DNA of 64,000 nt from Methylocystis sp. GTDB taxonomy: Bacteria; Pseudomonadota; Alphaproteobacteria; Rhizobiales; Beijerinckiaceae. Numbering within the stretch: the first letter of the stretch is position 1; the number at the start of each line of letters is the position of its first letter. The DNA is taken from contig JALHNQ010000002.1 of NCBI GenBank assembly GCA_022843405.1, positions 84,040-148,039 of the forward strand, given 5' to 3'. This document shows, in pieces, positions 52,717 through 60,937 of the stretch. The notes under the pieces were generated by a model. The model was not told the origin of the DNA and ran no database searches. It saw nothing but the letters and a program-made list of their open reading frames with translations. Both the position numbers and the translations under genes were made by a program.

Positions 52717-52916
52717 TTATCGGGTGAACAGCCACAAGAGCGGGCTGATGACGACGCTCAAAATGATTGACGTCGTGAGCGGAAAATAGGAGCGAAAATT
52801 GCCGCGTTCGACGACGATGTCGCCAGGCGAACTTCCAAGGCCAAATCGCTCGCCAATCATCCACAAAACGCCGTCGCCGATCAGGACGGCCCCGCGACGA
52901 TGAGAAACTCGGCCAT
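52717..52916 (-). pseudogene. DUF2905 small membrane protein gene with a one-base frameshift
   Basis: Starting at ATG the frame reads MAEFLIVAGP then stops after two codons. Shifting by one base at the CCCC run near 52890-52893 gives VLIGDGVLWMIGERFGLG followed by PGDIVVERGNFRSYFPLTTS and a Trp-Leu-Phe-Arg end. Together these form a complete DUF2905 protein of 66 residues. The gene is therefore broken, or one base is missing in the assembly. Function of the family is unknown. Confidence 0.72.
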
Positions 52917-52962
52917 GGCGCGCCTCTGTTTGGCGTCGCCGCCGGCGCAGCTGGCTACCAAC

Positions 52963-53430
52963 CTATCCCATCTTGATAATATCGACTGCGGACTTAAGAG
53001 GTTCGGTTGGAACAGTGAAAAATCCTTGGAATGGCCGATCAAGCTCCACCAGCAGAAAGATTGCTCCAGAGACGCACATGGCCGCCGCGATCAGCCCAAA
53101 CGCCGCGGTCCAGTGATTGTGCGAGATCACGCCAAAATTGAAGAAAACTGTTACGAGCAGAGCGATCAGGAATAGGATCACCTCTAGTGGAATATTGGCG
53201 TTCAATTCGTTAAAAATTTTGGGGATTATCCCATTGTTTTTTGCCGTCACCAATAAAAAGGCAAGGCATACGGCAAGCAATGAGCCAATCATGTTTCTCA
53301 GCGCTTTAAATTGATCTCTAGATATTCCATCAAGCCAGCTCTCTTTGAGATATAATGTGACACAAAATCCAATGAGACCAGCGAGCAATGTTACAAAAAG
53401 GGTTAATAGAGCCATCTGAACGCTATTCAC
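52963..53430 (-). CDS. Small four-helix membrane protein related to DUF4239 C termini
   Basis: The 155-residue protein has hydrophobic segments near residues 5-27, 46-62, 80-100 and 108-127. Its end, LLVELDRPFQGFFTVPTEPL, closely parallels the ALDNPFNGGLTVSSGPI ending of the larger membrane protein nearby. Base composition is lower in G+C than its neighbours. I infer a shortened relative of DUF4239; the diagnostic middle region is missing. Confidence 0.6.
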   Translation of the reverse strand: MNSVQMALLTLFVTLLAGLIGFCVTLYLKESWLDGISRDQFKALRNMIGSLLAVCLAFLLVTAKNNGIIPKIFNELNANIPLEVILFLIALLVTVFFNFGVISHNHWTAAFGLIAAAMCVSGAIFLLVELDRPFQGFFTVPTEPLKSAVDIIKMG

Positions 53431-54226
53431 GAGTAGTTTCTCCGCATTTGCTGCTTGATAAGGCGCCTCTTGCAGAAGACGCTAAGCTCTTCGCCGCCAA
53501 TCGACGGCGCCGCCCGATATAACAGAAGCTTTTCGCCGCCCTATTTTAATTAGGAATTCAAACATGGCGAGCCGCCGCAAACAAGCTCGCGCCATGCCGG
53601 AAGCGGCGAAACTGCGGGAGGATTTTTCGGCTCGAGCTCTGGATTTTTGCCCCTCGCGAAGCGGGCCACGTCGGTCGGCCCTCATAAACTTAGGCGTTGC
53701 CCTCTCACGAATTTCAGCGATTTCGCCGGCTGCGCCGCCGGCTGGCGGGCATGACCGCTTCTGGTGACATATTGTCGCGAAGCCGTAATTTTCAGCCCGA
53801 TTTGCTTGACCGGCCTCCCTGTCGAACGCTAGCTGCCGGCGAAGGGTTCGACCAAATCCATTCGGTTCCGCCTGCGGCGAACCGACGCATTCGAACCGAG
53901 CGCGCATGGCGCGTCTCTTGCGGGAGCCTGTCGGAGACGCAGGCGGCGCGACGCTTCGCAAACAACCGTCTCGTTTGAACGTCGCTCCTGATGCGATCGC
54001 CGGCGCGCAGCGGTTGCGCGCGACTATGAGGACTTTATGAGGCCTGATCACATTTATCTCGCAATGACGATGGTCAAGCACAGCACGCTCGCCGCCGCTT
54101 GCATCTATGCGTTCAAGATCGTCTCATTTTTCGTCAAAACGCTCTAGTTTGACGCGCCGTTGCGCCGGCGCCGCCCTTCGCGCATAAACTTTCCCACGCA
54201 GCGGTGCGACGGAAAGGCGCAGGTTC
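53431..54226. other. Long gene-poor intergenic region
   Basis: No gene is convincing here. A 67-codon frame at 53564-53767 (start MASRRKQARAMPEAAKLRED) follows a weak AGGA but ends in low-complexity sequence. A 199-codon minus frame across 53482-54081 is rich in Arg, Ala and Gly with no domain. A GC-rich palindrome (GCCGGC/GCCGGC core) lies near 53730. The rest shows no structure I can name. Confidence 0.4.
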
Positions 54227-54910
54227 ATGGCGGCGATTGACGGTCCCAGAGTGCAGGCGCGTTCCGGCAAGCCAAAACAGCTCGTCGTTTTTCTTCACGG
54301 CTACGGCGCCGACGGCGCCGATCTCATCGAGATCGGCCGCCAATGGCGCGCCTTCCTCCCCGACGCTGACTTCGTCGCGCCGCACGCGCCGGAGCGATGC
54401 GCCGCATCGCCGACCGGCCGGCAGTGGTTTCCGCTCACCATGCGCGACCCGGACGAACGCTGGCGTGGTTGCGTCGCGGCGCATCCGACGCTTGACGCTT
54501 TTCTCGACGCCGAACTCGCCAAGCGCGGATTTGACGATCGAGCGTTGGCGCTCGTCGGATTCAGCCAGGGCACGATGATGGCGCTGCATGCGGGCTTGCG
54601 CCGCAAGCGCGCGCCGCGCGCAATACTGGGCTATTCCGGAATCTATGTGCTCGGACCGGCGCAACCCGGCGAACAGCCGGCGGTCTATGAGAAACCGCCG
54701 GCGGTTCTGCTTGCGCATGGCGAGGAAGACGAAATGATCCCGGTCGAGGCGCTGCTCATGTCCGCCAATGCGCTCGCCGACTCTGGCGTGCCGACGCAGT
54801 GGCATCTCTCGGCGCGGCTCGGCCACGGCATCGACGAAACCGGACTGGTCCACGGCGCGCTGTTCCTGGCGCAGTCGTTCGGCGTCGCGGTGGAATTCCG
54901 TCGACGCTGA
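54227..54910 (+). CDS. Carboxylesterase/phospholipase-type alpha/beta hydrolase
   Basis: The 227-residue protein matches the esterase family of lysophospholipase/acyl-protein thioesterase type. It has VVFLHGYGADGADL with the oxyanion region, LVGFSQGTMMALHAGL with the nucleophile Ser near residue 112, HGEEDEMIPVEA with Asp and WHLSARLGHGIDETG with His. It hydrolyses short acyl esters; the physiological substrate is unknown. Confidence 0.86.
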   Translation: MAAIDGPRVQARSGKPKQLVVFLHGYGADGADLIEIGRQWRAFLPDADFVAPHAPERCAASPTGRQWFPLTMRDPDERWRGCVAAHPTLDAFLDAELAKRGFDDRALALVGFSQGTMMALHAGLRRKRAPRAILGYSGIYVLGPAQPGEQPAVYEKPPAVLLAHGEEDEMIPVEALLMSANALADSGVPTQWHLSARLGHGIDETGLVHGALFLAQSFGVAVEFRRR

Positions 54911-54951
54911 GGCTGAGCCGTCCGCGTCGAAGCGACAATTCCGCCGGCGTT

Positions 54952-55695
54952 TCAGATCCCCTCAAGCCCGGCTTCCGCGCCGGCGGGCTCCATCGCCGGT
55001 TCAAGTTCGAGCGGCAGGCGACGCACGGCGCGGCGCGTGATCGGGCGGTAGAGCTGCTTCGTCGCCTCGACGATATGCACGCCGCCGCCCGGCAGCGAGA
55101 AGCGGCCGGCGATGCGCTCGAAGGCCGGCGCTGAGCGCAGCAGCGACGCGCGCTGGAACGGCGGCACATAAAGCGCCTCGTCCCAATAAAGCGGCAGGAA
55201 CTGCGCTTCCTGCAGCAATTGCTGCAACTGGCCGCGCGAATAGGGATGGCCCTGTCCGAAGGGCGTCGTGTCGACGCGCGCCCAAAGTCCGGTGCGGCTC
55301 GGCGCGACGATCAGCACGCGGCCGCCGGGCGCGAGGATGCGCCAGACTTCTTCGAGCAGGTCATGGGGGTGCTCGTCGGTTTCGAGCGCATGCACGATAA
55401 GAATGCGATCGATGCTGGCGTCGGGCAGCGGCGTCATCGAGGGCTCCACCAAGGCCGTGGCGGAGCGCCCGTCGAGCGGCCAGTGAACGACGCCCTGCGT
55501 CGCCGGCATGAAGGCGAGAACGCGCTGCGCCTTCTCGCGAAAACCGTCAAGATAGGGCGTGGCGTAGCCTAGGCCGAGCACGCGCAGCCCCGCATGGTCC
55601 TGCCAGCGCGCGCGCACCAGCCGCGACACCAGGCGGCGCGCCACTTCTCCGAGCGCCGTGTCGTAAAATGCGCGTAAATCGACGACGTCGAGCAT
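54952..55695 (-). CDS. Class I SAM-dependent methyltransferase
   Basis: The 247-residue protein starts MLDVVDLRAFYDTALGEVARR and has a shortened SAM motif VLGLGYATPYLDGF, IDRILIVHALETDEHPHDLLEEVWRIL and LAPGGRVLIVAPSRTGLWAR. This branch is conserved next to glyoxalase II in many Hyphomicrobiales, but its substrate is unknown. An ATG four codons upstream is possible. It is divergent from gloB with a short shared promoter region. Confidence 0.78.
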   Translation of the reverse strand: MLDVVDLRAFYDTALGEVARRLVSRLVRARWQDHAGLRVLGLGYATPYLDGFREKAQRVLAFMPATQGVVHWPLDGRSATALVEPSMTPLPDASIDRILIVHALETDEHPHDLLEEVWRILAPGGRVLIVAPSRTGLWARVDTTPFGQGHPYSRGQLQQLLQEAQFLPLYWDEALYVPPFQRASLLRSAPAFERIAGRFSLPGGGVHIVEATKQLYRPITRRAVRRLPLELEPAMEPAGAEAGLEGI

Positions 55696-55813
55696 GACCC
55701 GGATCATCGGCGCAATCGATCGGAGGCGCAAGGCGCGCCGGACGCTCGCGTTCGGCTGTCGCGTTTCTTGACGAACCGCTATGATAGACAGACGCCCAAG
55801 GAGACGCCGCCCC

Positions 55814-56587
55814 ATGGCATTGGAAGTCGCGCAGTTCATTTGCCTCAACGACAATTTCGGCCTGCTCGTCCATGAGCCGACGCTCGGCGCGACCGCAAGC
55901 GTCGACGCGCCTGACGGCGAAGCGATCGCCAATGAGGCCGAGCGGCGCGGTTGGCCGCTGACGCATCTGCTGCTGACCCATCATCACGCCGATCACGTGC
56001 AGGGAACGCAGACGCTCAAGGCGCGCTTTCCGCGTATGAAGGTCTTCGGCGCCGCCAAGGACGCGCATCGCCTGCCGCCGCTCGATCGTGCGGTTTCGCA
56101 GGGCGACATCGTCGAAGTCGGCGCGGCGCGCGCGCAGGTTCTCGAAACGCCGGGCCATACGCTCGGACACATCGCCTATTTTTTCAAAGACGATGAAATC
56201 GTTTTTGTCGGCGACACGCTATTCGCGCTCGGCTGTGGACGGGTTTTCGAGGGCACGATGGAAATGATGCATCTTACTCTGGAAGCGCTCGCTCAGCTCC
56301 CCGGCGAAACGCTCGTTTACTGCGGTCATGAATATACGCAAGCCAACGCCAAATTCGCGCTCACCGTCGACCCTGACAATCCGGTGTTGCGCGAGCGGGC
56401 GCAAACCGTCGCCGATCTGCGCAAGGGCGGGAAATACACCTTGCCGACGACGCTTGCGCTTGAGAACGCCACAAATCCGTTTCTTCGGGTCGACAACCCA
56501 GGAGTGATGGCCGCGATGGGCATGCAGGACGCAGATCCTTCCACCGTCTTCGCGGCGATGCGCGCGCGCAAGAACAATTTCGCATGA
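55814..56587 (+). CDS. gloB: Hydroxyacylglutathione hydrolase (glyoxalase II)
   Basis: The 257-residue metallo-beta-lactamase-fold enzyme has the metal motif THHHADHVQG near residue 56, ETPGHTLGHIAYF, FVGDTLFALGCGRVFEG and VYCGHEYTQANAKFAL. The C-terminal domain with RERAQTVADLRKGG contacts glutathione. It hydrolyses S-lactoylglutathione in methylglyoxal detoxification. The chosen ATG starts the homology. Its stop overlaps the next ATG as ATGA. Confidence 0.92.
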   Translation: MALEVAQFICLNDNFGLLVHEPTLGATASVDAPDGEAIANEAERRGWPLTHLLLTHHHADHVQGTQTLKARFPRMKVFGAAKDAHRLPPLDRAVSQGDIVEVGAARAQVLETPGHTLGHIAYFFKDDEIVFVGDTLFALGCGRVFEGTMEMMHLTLEALAQLPGETLVYCGHEYTQANAKFALTVDPDNPVLRERAQTVADLRKGGKYTLPTTLALENATNPFLRVDNPGVMAAMGMQDADPSTVFAAMRARKNNFA

Positions 56588-57039
56588 CAAGCGCGCTTTC
56601 GACGCAGGAGATCGTGCGGTTTCTCGATCTCGCGCCCCATCCCGAGGGCGGTTTCTACCGCCAGACGTTTCGTGATCCCCGCACGATCGACGGCGTGCGA
56701 GCGGCCTCGACCGCGATCTATTACCTGCTTCCGGGAGGCGGCATATCGCACTGGCACCGCGTCGACGCCGCCGAAGTCTGGCACTACTACGCCGGCGCGC
56801 CGCTGGAGCTCAAGATTGCGACGCAAGGCGCGCCGGCCGAAATCCTGCGGCTTGGCGCCGACATCGCCGCCGGCGACCGTCCGCAAGCCGTGGTTCAAGC
56901 AGGCGTATGGCAGTCAGCGAGAAGTTTCGGCCGTGGGCCGAATGAATGGACTCTCGTCGGCTGCACGGTGGCGCCGGGCTTTGAATTCGCCGGCTTCGAA
57001 CTGGCGCCGGCGGATTTCTCGCCCGATCGTGCAGCCTGA
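56584..57039 (+). CDS. Cupin protein of the DUF985 family
   Basis: The 151-residue single-domain cupin has the DUF985 signature: HPEGGFYRQTFRD at the start, STAIYYLLPGGGISHWHRVDAAEVWHYY with the metal histidines, and GCTVAPGFEFAGFELA at the end. Members are often fused or linked to glyoxalase or sugar enzymes, but function is unknown. Overlap with gloB suggests a joint role. Confidence 0.87.
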   Translation: MTSALSTQEIVRFLDLAPHPEGGFYRQTFRDPRTIDGVRAASTAIYYLLPGGGISHWHRVDAAEVWHYYAGAPLELKIATQGAPAEILRLGADIAAGDRPQAVVQAGVWQSARSFGRGPNEWTLVGCTVAPGFEFAGFELAPADFSPDRAA

Positions 57040-57124
57040 ACTCTAAGGTTTTCAGCCCGTCGGGGCTTTGACCGGCCCGGCGGATAGTGTATCGGGGCGC
57101 AGACAAAAAAGAGGAAATGCCCGA

Positions 57125-57961
57125 ATGTGTTGGAGTGGAGAGGCGTCAACGGTGTTGGCGGCGGCGGGGATCGCCGGCGCGGCTTATTCGGCGCTCAAGA
57201 AGAACCCCGAACCGCTCGCCCTCTGGGTCTGCCTTCTCTATTTCGCCAGCATGGAATCGCTTCAGGCGGTCGCCTATTCGGTCTTAAACCAATGCGACTC
57301 GCCGCTGAATCAATTGATGACCATGTTTGGTTATCTGCACATAACCTTCCAGCCGTTCTTCATTAACGCCGTCGCGCTGTATTTCATGCCCAAGGACAGC
57401 GCCCGGATCATCGCGCCCTGGGCCTATTTCGGTTGCTTCATCGCGGCCATCGCCATGCTGCTGCAGCTCTATCCCTTCGCCTGGGCGGGTCATTGCGCAG
57501 CCGGACGGCCGCTATGCGGCGACGTGCTCTGCACGGTACGCGGCGAATGGCACATCGCCTGGCTGCTGCCGACCAACGGCATGGGCAACTCGATGGCGGA
57601 CAACCCCTATCTCGGACGCGGCTATATCGAATATCCGCTGATGGCCTTTTATATTCCGTCGCTTTACGGCAGCTGGCGCTTCATCCTGTTCTCCTGGCTC
57701 GCTGGGCCGTTCCTGGCGAGCCTGACGACCGGCAACATCAATGAATGGCCGGCGGTCTGGTGCTTGTTCTCGATCGGCCTGGTGCTCGCCATCATAAAGA
57801 CGCCGCTGCGCTATCATCTGCATGTCGGCGACCCGTGGTGGATGATGCTCTACAAATGGTGGCAGCGGCGGAAAGCGGCCGCAAGGGCGGCCGTCGCCGC
57901 GACGGCGCTGCCGACGGAGCCTGCGGCTCTCCTCGCTGAGGTCAAGGAGCCTGCGGAATAG
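57125..57961 (+). CDS. Multi-pass membrane protein (DUF5765-like)
   Basis: The 278-residue protein has about seven hydrophobic segments. It begins MCWSGEASTVLAAAGIAGAAY and carries FASMESLQAVAYSVLNQC, then LHITFQPFFINAVALYF. These resemble DUF5765 proteins of unknown function. The last 30 residues are a soluble Ala-rich tail. GAGGAAATG provides the ribosome site. It converges on pxpC. Confidence 0.65.
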   Translation: MCWSGEASTVLAAAGIAGAAYSALKKNPEPLALWVCLLYFASMESLQAVAYSVLNQCDSPLNQLMTMFGYLHITFQPFFINAVALYFMPKDSARIIAPWAYFGCFIAAIAMLLQLYPFAWAGHCAAGRPLCGDVLCTVRGEWHIAWLLPTNGMGNSMADNPYLGRGYIEYPLMAFYIPSLYGSWRFILFSWLAGPFLASLTTGNINEWPAVWCLFSIGLVLAIIKTPLRYHLHVGDPWWMMLYKWWQRRKAAARAAVAATALPTEPAALLAEVKEPAE

Positions 57962-58960
57962 TCAGTCTCTCGCGTTGACGACGCCGCCGACGAGATTTTC
58001 AGCGAGCAGGGACTCTGTGGTCACATGGGCGGGCAGGGGCGCGCGTGTGGCGCCGGTCTCGATCGCCGTAAAAAAAGCGCGCCGTGCGGCGACCGCCTCG
58101 TCCCAATCAACGGCGCGAAACGATAAATCTTCGCCCGGCCGCAGTTGCGCCAGCCGGCCGAGGTCGGCGCCGATGACCGTCGCGATTTTCGGATAGCCGC
58201 CGGTCGGCTGGCGATCGGCCAGGAGCGCGAGCGGGGCGCCGTCGCCGGGAATCTGGATCGCGCCCATGGCGACGCCGTCCGAAACGATGTCATGTCCGCG
58301 CGCATGGCGGATCGCCGGCCCTTCTAACCGATAGGCCATGCGATCGCTGCGCGCGCCGATGCGCCACCGCGCATTCAAAAATCGCTCGATTTCCTCTGGC
58401 GCGAAATAATCGGCCTGGGGCCCAAGAAGGAGGCGGACCGGCGCTCCACTCGACGCGAGCCAAGGCGCCGTCAAGCCCAGCGGCTCGAGAGGCGGCGGGG
58501 CGGCCACCGTGAACCGCAGCGCGTCGCCGGCGGCCAGCGGCTTCGGTCCCAGCCCCGAGCGGGCATGCGTCGCGCGCGCGCCGAGGGTTGGCGCAAGGTC
58601 GAGCCTTCCGCCGATGGCGACATAGCACCAGGACCCCAAGGGGCCGGCGCGCAGGACGAGCCTCGATTCCGGAGCAAGAGGCAGCAGACAGGCCGCAGGC
58701 AGCGGTCGCCCATCGAGACGGACGTCGAATTCGCCCCCCGCGACCGCGACGCAAAGCGTCGCGCCTTCCGCCCGAAACGCCGCGCCGCCAAGCGACACTT
58801 CGATCGCGCTATCGGCGCCGGCGGCGCGCGTCGCAGTCAGATAGGCGCCGAAATCCATCGGACCGGCAGGCGTCACCCCGTAGCGCGACAGTCCGAAGCG
58901 GCCCTCGTCCTGAATGGTGACGCCGGGTCCGGCTGCCTCGACGAGGAGCCGTGCGCTCAT
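57962..58960 (-). CDS. pxpC: 5-oxoprolinase subunit PxpC (KipA-like, biotin-dependent carboxyltransferase fold)
   Basis: The 332-residue protein has the family start VEAAGPGVTIQDEGRFGLSRYGV, PAGPMDFGAY, and the later LADRQPTGGYPKIATVIGAD. With PxpA and PxpB it forms the bacterial ATP-dependent 5-oxoprolinase that returns pyroglutamate to glutamate. It is the last of three genes and overlaps pxpB by four bases. Confidence 0.92.
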   Translation of the reverse strand: MSARLLVEAAGPGVTIQDEGRFGLSRYGVTPAGPMDFGAYLTATRAAGADSAIEVSLGGAAFRAEGATLCVAVAGGEFDVRLDGRPLPAACLLPLAPESRLVLRAGPLGSWCYVAIGGRLDLAPTLGARATHARSGLGPKPLAAGDALRFTVAAPPPLEPLGLTAPWLASSGAPVRLLLGPQADYFAPEEIERFLNARWRIGARSDRMAYRLEGPAIRHARGHDIVSDGVAMGAIQIPGDGAPLALLADRQPTGGYPKIATVIGADLGRLAQLRPGEDLSFRAVDWDEAVAARRAFFTAIETGATRAPLPAHVTTESLLAENLVGGVVNARD

Positions 58961-59694
58961 TGGAGCGCCTCCCGGCGCGCCACCGTTTCGCCAGCCGCGG
59001 CGCGCGCGTCCAGAGTCAGGAATGTCCCGGCGTCGATCGGCTCAAAACGCACTGCGTCGCCCGGCGCCATGAGAAAAGGCGGATCGCGCCGCAGCGCGAA
59101 TAGGCGTTCCGGCGTTCGCCCGATCACATACCAGCCGGTCGGCATGGGATTGGCCGCGATGAGGGCAAGCGCGCCGCCGATAAGAACGGCGCCCTGCGGC
59201 GTCGGGCCGCGCGGGCTGGCGCGCCTCGGGATCGCGAGCGCTTGCGGCAATCCGCCGAGATAGCACCAGCCCGGCGCGAAACCATACATATAGGCGCGGT
59301 AATCGGCGCCGGCGTGCAACTGCGCCAGCGACGGCGCGGCGCGCCCGAGCAGCGCCGCCGCCGCGTCGATGTCCTCCGCGAACGCAGGGTCGTAGCAGCA
59401 GGGAATCGTCCAGCGCGCGGCGGGCTGCGACAGTTTCGCCTCGATGTCGACAGGCGCGAGCAGAGCTTCGATCGCCGCGATCAGCGCATCGCGGGAAATT
59501 TCGAGCGGCTCGTAGCGCAGCAGCAGCGCGCGATAAGTCGGCGTCGTTTCGCGTAAGCCCTGCGGCGGCGCGGCGCGCAGACGTTCGTCAAGCGTCAGCA
59601 CGCGCGCATTGATCACGGGATCGACGCCCTCGCCGAACTCGACTGATAGCGCCGCCTCGCCGCAATCAAGAAAGCGCGGCTTCACATATTCCAT
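58957..59694 (-). CDS. pxpB: 5-oxoprolinase subunit PxpB (KipI-like)
   Basis: The 245-residue protein has LDCGEAALSVEFGEGVDPVINARV at its start (read across 24 residues with family spacing) and IPCCYDPAFAEDIDAAA. AYMYGFAPGWCYLGGLP and PRRASPRGPTPQGAVLIGG complete the characteristic segments of KipI/PxpB. The start is the ATG of MEYVKP; the longer open frame overlaps pxpA. It sits between pxpA and pxpC. Confidence 0.9.
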   Translation of the reverse strand: MEYVKPRFLDCGEAALSVEFGEGVDPVINARVLTLDERLRAAPPQGLRETTPTYRALLLRYEPLEISRDALIAAIEALLAPVDIEAKLSQPAARWTIPCCYDPAFAEDIDAAAALLGRAAPSLAQLHAGADYRAYMYGFAPGWCYLGGLPQALAIPRRASPRGPTPQGAVLIGGALALIAANPMPTGWYVIGRTPERLFALRRDPPFLMAPGDAVRFEPIDAGTFLTLDARAAAGETVARREALQ

Positions 59695-59704
59695 TCCATT
59701 CCGA

Positions 59705-60481
59705 TCACGTTCCTGCGAAGGCGCGCAGCGCCCAGCCGTCGCTCTCCAGCGATCCGCGCAGGCGTCGCGCCATTTCAACGGCGAGCGGCGCGTCGCCATG
59801 GACGCAGATCGAATCGACCGGCGTCGGCAACAGCCTGCCGCTGACCGTCCTCAAACCGCCATTCGCGAGCATGTCGCGCACGCGGGCGCAGGCGCGTTCA
59901 ATATCCTCGATGACCGCGCCGTCCTGCGATCGCGGCTGCAGGCGCCCGTCGTCCATATAGGCGCGGTCGGCGAAAATTTCATGGATGACGCGCAAGCCGG
60001 CGCGCGCGCCGGCGCGCGTCTGCTCGGACAGGGCGATCGCGAGCAGCGTGAGCGACCGGTCGACACCGCGAACCGCACGAGCGATCGCGTCGGCCACGAC
60101 GGCGTCGCGCTCGGCGATATTGGCGAGCGCGCCATGGGCCTTCACATGCGTTACCCGATGTCCGCTCAAGCTGGCGAGCGCCTGCGCCGCGCCGAGTTGA
60201 TAGGCGACGGCGCGTTCGATCTCTCGCGCGTTCATCGGTAGGGCGCGCCGGCCAAATCCTGCAAGATCGGGAAAAGCGACATGAGCGCCGACGGCGACTC
60301 CCTTTTCCTTGGCGCGGGCGAAAGTCGTCGCCATGATGTCGGGGTCGCCGGCGTGGAAGCCGCAGGCCACATTGGCGCTTGTGACGATATCGAGCATGGC
60401 GGCGTCGTCGCCCATGCGCCAATGGCCGAATCCCTCGCCGAGGTCGGCGTTAAGATCGATGGTGTGGGGCGCTAAGGTCAT
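59705..60481 (-). CDS. pxpA: 5-oxoprolinase subunit PxpA (LamB/YcsF)
   Basis: The 258-residue protein starts IDLNADLGEGFGHWRMGDD and carries VTSANVACGFHAGDPDIM, GVAVGAHVAFPDLAGFGRRA and VDSICVHGDAPLAVEMARRL, all hallmarks of the LamB/YcsF family. It is first in the pxpA-B-C unit. The ATG of MTLAPH starts the homology. Confidence 0.93.
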   Translation of the reverse strand: MTLAPHTIDLNADLGEGFGHWRMGDDAAMLDIVTSANVACGFHAGDPDIMATTFARAKEKGVAVGAHVAFPDLAGFGRRALPMNAREIERAVAYQLGAAQALASLSGHRVTHVKAHGALANIAERDAVVADAIARAVRGVDRSLTLLAIALSEQTRAGARAGLRVIHEIFADRAYMDDGRLQPRSQDGAVIEDIERACARVRDMLANGGLRTVSGRLLPTPVDSICVHGDAPLAVEMARRLRGSLESDGWALRAFAGT

Positions 60482-60702
60482 GAGGAATGCGATCGCCGGC
60501 CGATGCGGATCGCGACATTGGCGCCATCGCGCCGCGCCGGCAATGTGCGGCGTTTGACGACGCCGAGGCGGCGACAAGGGGCGGAATGCCGCACAAATAG
60601 GACATAGCGGCGCTTGACAAAGACTGTCCCCTTTGGTGAAGCTGTATCGCGGCGAAGCCGGAAAAAAAGAGCCACTGGCTGGCGCAATGTGGGAGGAATA
60701 AA

Positions 60703-60777
60703 ATGCAGTATCTGATCCCGGGACTCATGATCGCAATCGTCGTCGGCGGCGCTCTTGTCGCGATGAGGATGAAGTAA
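60703..60777 (+). CDS. 24-residue hydrophobic micropeptide
   Basis: The peptide reads as a short N terminus (MQYLIPG), one membrane helix (LMIAIVVGGALVAM) and a basic end (RMK). GGGAGGAATAAA directly before ATG is a near-ideal ribosome site, which argues for real translation. It is divergent from pxpA and isolated from the kinase gene. The layout suggests a single-pass inner-membrane peptide with the basic end in the cytoplasm. I do not recognise the family. Confidence 0.6.
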   Translation: MQYLIPGLMIAIVVGGALVAMRMK

Positions 60778-60937
60778 GTCCAAGAATTCACGACGTTTTG
60801 CGTCGAAAAAGTCCGTTGGCGGGCAGCGGTCCCGCGTACGCGCGGGCGCTATTGCGCCAGCGGACTGAGTTGATCAGCTTCAGCTCATTCAGATTCAGCC
60901 CTTGTCGCCCGGGGGCGACCTTCCTAGCGCCGCCAGC

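Noticed and set aside
53482..54081. A 199-codon minus frame in the gene-poor region
   Set aside because: No ribosome site, no domain, low-complexity composition.
48270..54226. A direct repeat of the tRNA-Leu 3' end that would mark an integrase-type attachment site
   Set aside because: I scanned the far side of the insertion and found no second copy of GATTCCGGCCGCCCGCACCA or a clear part of it, and no integrase gene.
60614..60642. TTGACA at 60614-60619 as promoter of the micropeptide gene
   Set aside because: No acceptable -10 box at 15-19 bases; the nearest TGTATC is too far.
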